Assembly (NCBI GenBank): GCA_035294465.1
Contig: DATGKW010000161.1
Location: forward strand, 1-7,146
Direction of reading: 5' to 3'
Origin: Paraktedonobacter sp035294465
GTDB lineage: Bacteria; Chloroflexota; Ktedonobacteria; Ktedonobacterales; Ktedonobacteraceae
Length of the DNA: 7,146 bases
How positions within the stretch are numbered: position 1 is the stretch's first letter; every line of letters starts with the position of its first letter. A program made the position numbers and the translations under genes. The notes beneath the pieces were generated by a model. It saw only the letters and a list, made by a program, of their open reading frames with translations. It searched no databases and was not told the origin of the DNA. This document shows positions 5,281 through 7,146 of this stretch, in pieces.

Positions 5281-6324
5281 TTACTGTCGCTTGATCTTCA
5301 GCGTATTCACAAAGTTTGCGGCCAGCAGCTCGTAGGCTTCTGATTGATACTCCTCAACCTTGCCAGCGTCGCAGAGCGAGGTCAGAACGGGATCGATAGG
5401 TAGTTGAGCCAGCAGGGGCGAGCCGGTCATGTTCACCAGGTCGGGGCCGTTGCTGGGACCGAAGATCTCGTAGCGTTCGCCATCAGGCGCCTGGAAGTAA
5501 GCCATATTCTCCACCACGCCAACGATCACGCCCTTGAGCTGGCGTACCATATTAATGCACTTCTTGACAACCATCGTGGCCAGCAGCTGCGGCGACGAGA
5601 CGATAATAATGCCATCAACTGGCAGAGCCTGGAGCACGGTCATCGGCGCGTCGGATGTGCCGGGCGGCAGGTCGATCAGCAAATAGTCAAGGTCGCCCCA
5701 ATCGACATCGCTGTAAAATTGCTTCAACGCGCTGGAAACCATAGGGCCGCGCCAGACTACAGGATCGCTCTCGTTTTCCAGGAACATATTCATCGACATG
5801 ATCTTTATGCCGCCCAGACTGCGCAAGGGATCGATTCCTCCGCTAGGTGACTTCATTGGCTGACCCTTTGTGCCAAACATGCGTGCGATGCTAGGGCCGG
5901 TGATGTCGCCATCCAGGATGCCCACTTTCAAGCCCTGGCGGCGCAGTGAAACGGCCAGCAAGCCAGTGACCAGCGACTTGCCGACGCCCCCTTTTCCGCT
6001 CATGATCGCGATCACCTGTTTGATTTTCCGGTCAGGACTTGCTGAAGCCATAGTCAGAGGAATGCCACGACCAACCGGCGCTTTTTTGGGAGTAACCGAT
6101 ATCGGCTCGCCCCGGATAACCGCGTTCAGATCCTTGAGCAGTAGTTCCTGCTTCTCCGGGGTAAAACGATGGGTGCGCGCACCACCCGCGATGCTTTCGC
6201 GTGAACCGACTGCGCAGGCTGTGCAGGGCAAGCCGTGCCCATGAAAAACCTTTACCGTCTCCGGGTGCTTCGTCACCACATCATGGATAATCATCTCGGA
6301 CGTAATCGTGTCCATTTCCGCCAT
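5281..6324 (-). CDS. DUF1858-Mrp/NBP35 fusion: P-loop ATPase, probable Fe-S cluster carrier
   Basis: A cytoplasmic 347-residue protein. Residues about 5-70 match the DUF1858 / hybrid-cluster-protein-associated redox domain: ITSEMIIHDVV, then HPETVKVF, then GLPCTACAVGSRESI with C34-x2-C37. Residues about 100-345 are an Mrp/ApbC-type ATPase, which typically binds and hands over Fe-S clusters. It has the deviant Walker A GKGGVGKS (110-117), LDGDITGPS (137-145), VVWRGPMVSSALKQF (189-203) and LIDLPPGTSDAPMTVLQ (216-232). The usual CPxC after NMxYF is absent (NMAYFQAPDGERY, 273-285), so cysteines C34 and C37 of the N-terminal domain may take over cluster or disulfide chemistry; that is inference. 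The start is set at the ATG at 6324, with GAGG 9 nt upstream; a TTG at 6339 would add 5 residues but has no SD. It is monocistronic with its own promoter, convergent with the membrane protein gene. Confidence 0.92.
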   Translation of the reverse strand: MAEMDTITSEMIIHDVVTKHPETVKVFHGHGLPCTACAVGSRESIAGGARTHRFTPEKQELLLKDLNAVIRGEPISVTPKKAPVGRGIPLTMASASPDRKIKQVIAIMSGKGGVGKSLVTGLLAVSLRRQGLKVGILDGDITGPSIARMFGTKGQPMKSPSGGIDPLRSLGGIKIMSMNMFLENESDPVVWRGPMVSSALKQFYSDVDWGDLDYLLIDLPPGTSDAPMTVLQALPVDGIIIVSSPQLLATMVVKKCINMVRQLKGVIVGVVENMAYFQAPDGERYEIFGPSNGPDLVNMTGSPLLAQLPIDPVLTSLCDAGKVEEYQSEAYELLAANFVNTLKIKRQ

Positions 6325-6447
6325 ATCCCTTATCCTCAAGCAAGGTGCCGGGCGCTTGCCCAGGCGCCTGTCTCTCTCCTTGTAGAGCTAAATGAGTTAA
6401 AACAGGTTTCAGAAAAATAAATCCGACCTCTATACTCAGATATTACA

Positions 6448-6476
6448 ATTATATCACATCTATGCTCATCTGCTAC
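6448..6476 (-). promoter_or_regulatory. Predicted extended -10 promoter of the DUF1858-Mrp gene
   Basis: Read on the minus strand, a consensus TATAAT (6453 down to 6448) is preceded by TGA, making an extended -10. The -35 position 17 nt upstream is weak (GTAGCA, 6476 to 6471). Transcription would start near 6441, giving a leader of about 117 nt. Part of it is GC-rich with short self-complementary runs around 6347-6369. A dyad GATAT (6439-6443) / ATATC (6451-6455) overlaps the -10 and start site and could be an operator or chance in an AT-rich stretch. Confidence 0.55.
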
Positions 6477-6555
6477 CCCTCTTTTCTCTGTTTCAGAGCC
6501 ATTGAGGAGTCATCCTTCGTCATCGCGCCCCGCGCCTACAGCGCTTGTGACAGAT

Positions 6556-6607
6556 GCTCGCGTCGATGGTCCGTGCATCAACCACGCACCTATCATGACA
6601 CGCGAGC
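6556..6607 (-). terminator. Hairpin just after the beta-sandwich protein gene, possible terminator
   Basis: GCTCGCGT (6556-6563) pairs perfectly with ACGCGAGC (6600-6607). Inside, GATGGT and ACC-T-ATC pair with one bulge, topped by CGTG/CACG. The structure lies only 2 nt past the stop codon of the minus-strand gene that ends at 6610. No T-run follows on the minus strand, so termination would need another factor, or the stem may protect the 3' end of the mRNA. Confidence 0.4.
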
Positions 6608-6609
6608 CG

Positions 6610-7146
6610 CTAATGTAGCAGGGTCAGGGAAAAGAGATGTATACGGCTCATGTAATAGGGTCCATACGGTAAAGCGGGCAAGATCAAGGCGCTGGCCGTG
6701 CGCGCTGAGTCGAGCGTGATGGAAAGAACGTAGATATAGACAGCGTGTCGATCTATCCCATACGGGCTATAGCGGTAGCTTGCGCTCAAGCCGTTTAATG
6801 GACCATCGTACCAGTCTGGCACGGTCACATCTGACACTGTTGTAGAACCATCCGTGTAGCGAACAGTGATCGAGCTGCTGACCGACCCCCAGCTTGAGGC
6901 CACAAGAAGAAACGCCTGGCGATAATTGCCCGGCGTCAACGGGATGGTCTGTCCTGAGGCGATAACATTGTCGTTGGTCCTCGGCGCGTTGTTCGGAAAT
7001 AGGTACACTACGCCCTGTACAGTAATCAGGCCGCCGGACGGGAGTTCGTTCGCCGGGTAGGAGTATCCTGAGCCATCAAAGTTCGCCTGCCCAGGAAAGC
7101 TCCCAATGCCTTTGTTATTGAAGAAAGAGGTGAGGGACACCTGGAC
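6610..7146 (-). CDS. C-terminal part of an extracellular-type beta-sandwich domain protein (partial)
   Basis: The reading frame is open to the window edge, so this is the last 178 residues of a longer protein; the GTG at 7140 is internal, not a believable start. The visible part is one complete beta-rich domain. It opens with VSLTSFFNNKGIGS, then ANFDGSGYSYPANELP, GVVYLFPNNAP, the characteristic DNVIASGQTIPL, SVSSSITVRYTDGS, a DWYDG-type phrase and a final strand pair ending IHLFSLTLLH. From memory this pattern belongs to accessory domains at the ends of secreted glycoside hydrolases and other surface proteins of Actinobacteria and Ktedonobacteria. Ser, Thr, Gly and Tyr are abundant and there is no Cys, as expected outside the cell. 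Whether an enzyme domain lies upstream cannot be seen. It is followed by a hairpin at 6556-6607. Confidence 0.75.
   Translation of the reverse strand, partial: VQVSLTSFFNNKGIGSFPGQANFDGSGYSYPANELPSGGLITVQGVVYLFPNNAPRTNDNVIASGQTIPLTPGNYRQAFLLVASSWGSVSSSITVRYTDGSTTVSDVTVPDWYDGPLNGLSASYRYSPYGIDRHAVYIYVLSITLDSARTASALILPALPYGPYYMSRIHLFSLTLLH

Noticed and set aside
6325..6363. Upstream start for the Mrp-like protein (TTG at 6339 or CTG at 6363)
   Set aside because: The frame is open, but TTG lacks an SD and CTG starts are rare. The ATG at 6324 has GAGG at 9 nt and keeps the whole DUF1858 domain.

Overview
The window looks like ordinary chromosomal DNA from a bacterium of moderate GC content. Class Ktedonobacteria (Chloroflexota) is the most likely source. 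This is an inference from gene style: a large XRE/NB-ARC/TPR regulator of the kind that is abundant there, and a secreted-type beta-sandwich domain common in Ktedonobacteria and Actinobacteria. No sequence search was run. Six coding regions are supported, five complete and one cut by the right edge. There is no tRNA, rRNA, CRISPR array, transposase or phage gene.

Layout: positions 1-218 carry a promoter (TTGATT-N17-TATACT) with a small dyad in its spacer. It drives an 869-residue regulator (219-2828). A new promoter with an extended -10 follows, then a 119-nt leader holding three overlapping, partly exclusive hairpins, then a 62-residue protein resembling half a LIM zinc finger (2997-3185). 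Positions 3186-3423 hold a folded stretch, a striking 35-bp perfect stem (3250-3324) and a TTGACA-type promoter. That promoter leads into prephenate dehydratase (pheA, 3424-4326) and, 17 nt later, a MazG-type nucleotide pyrophosphohydrolase (4344-4682). A separate extended -10 promoter precedes a small four-helix membrane protein (4761-5168).

The right part is on the minus strand. A DUF1858-Mrp fusion ATPase, probably an Fe-S carrier (5281-6324), converges on the membrane protein across a 14-bp hairpin. It has its own TG-A-TATAAT promoter near 6448. Further right is the C-terminal end of a larger protein with a beta-sandwich domain usually found in extracellular carbohydrate-active proteins (6610-7146), with a hairpin just past its stop codon.

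Functionally, pheA serves phenylalanine synthesis and is probably feedback-inhibited through its ACT domain. MazG is a housekeeping NTP-cleaning enzyme probably co-transcribed with it. Mrp serves Fe-S cluster or redox maintenance. The regulator and the small zinc protein have no visible partner. I see no defence island or clear new multi-gene system. The points most worth a second look are the half-LIM protein with its switch-like leader, the 35-bp stem, and the Mrp whose usual CxxC is missing while a CxxC sits in the fused N-terminal domain.
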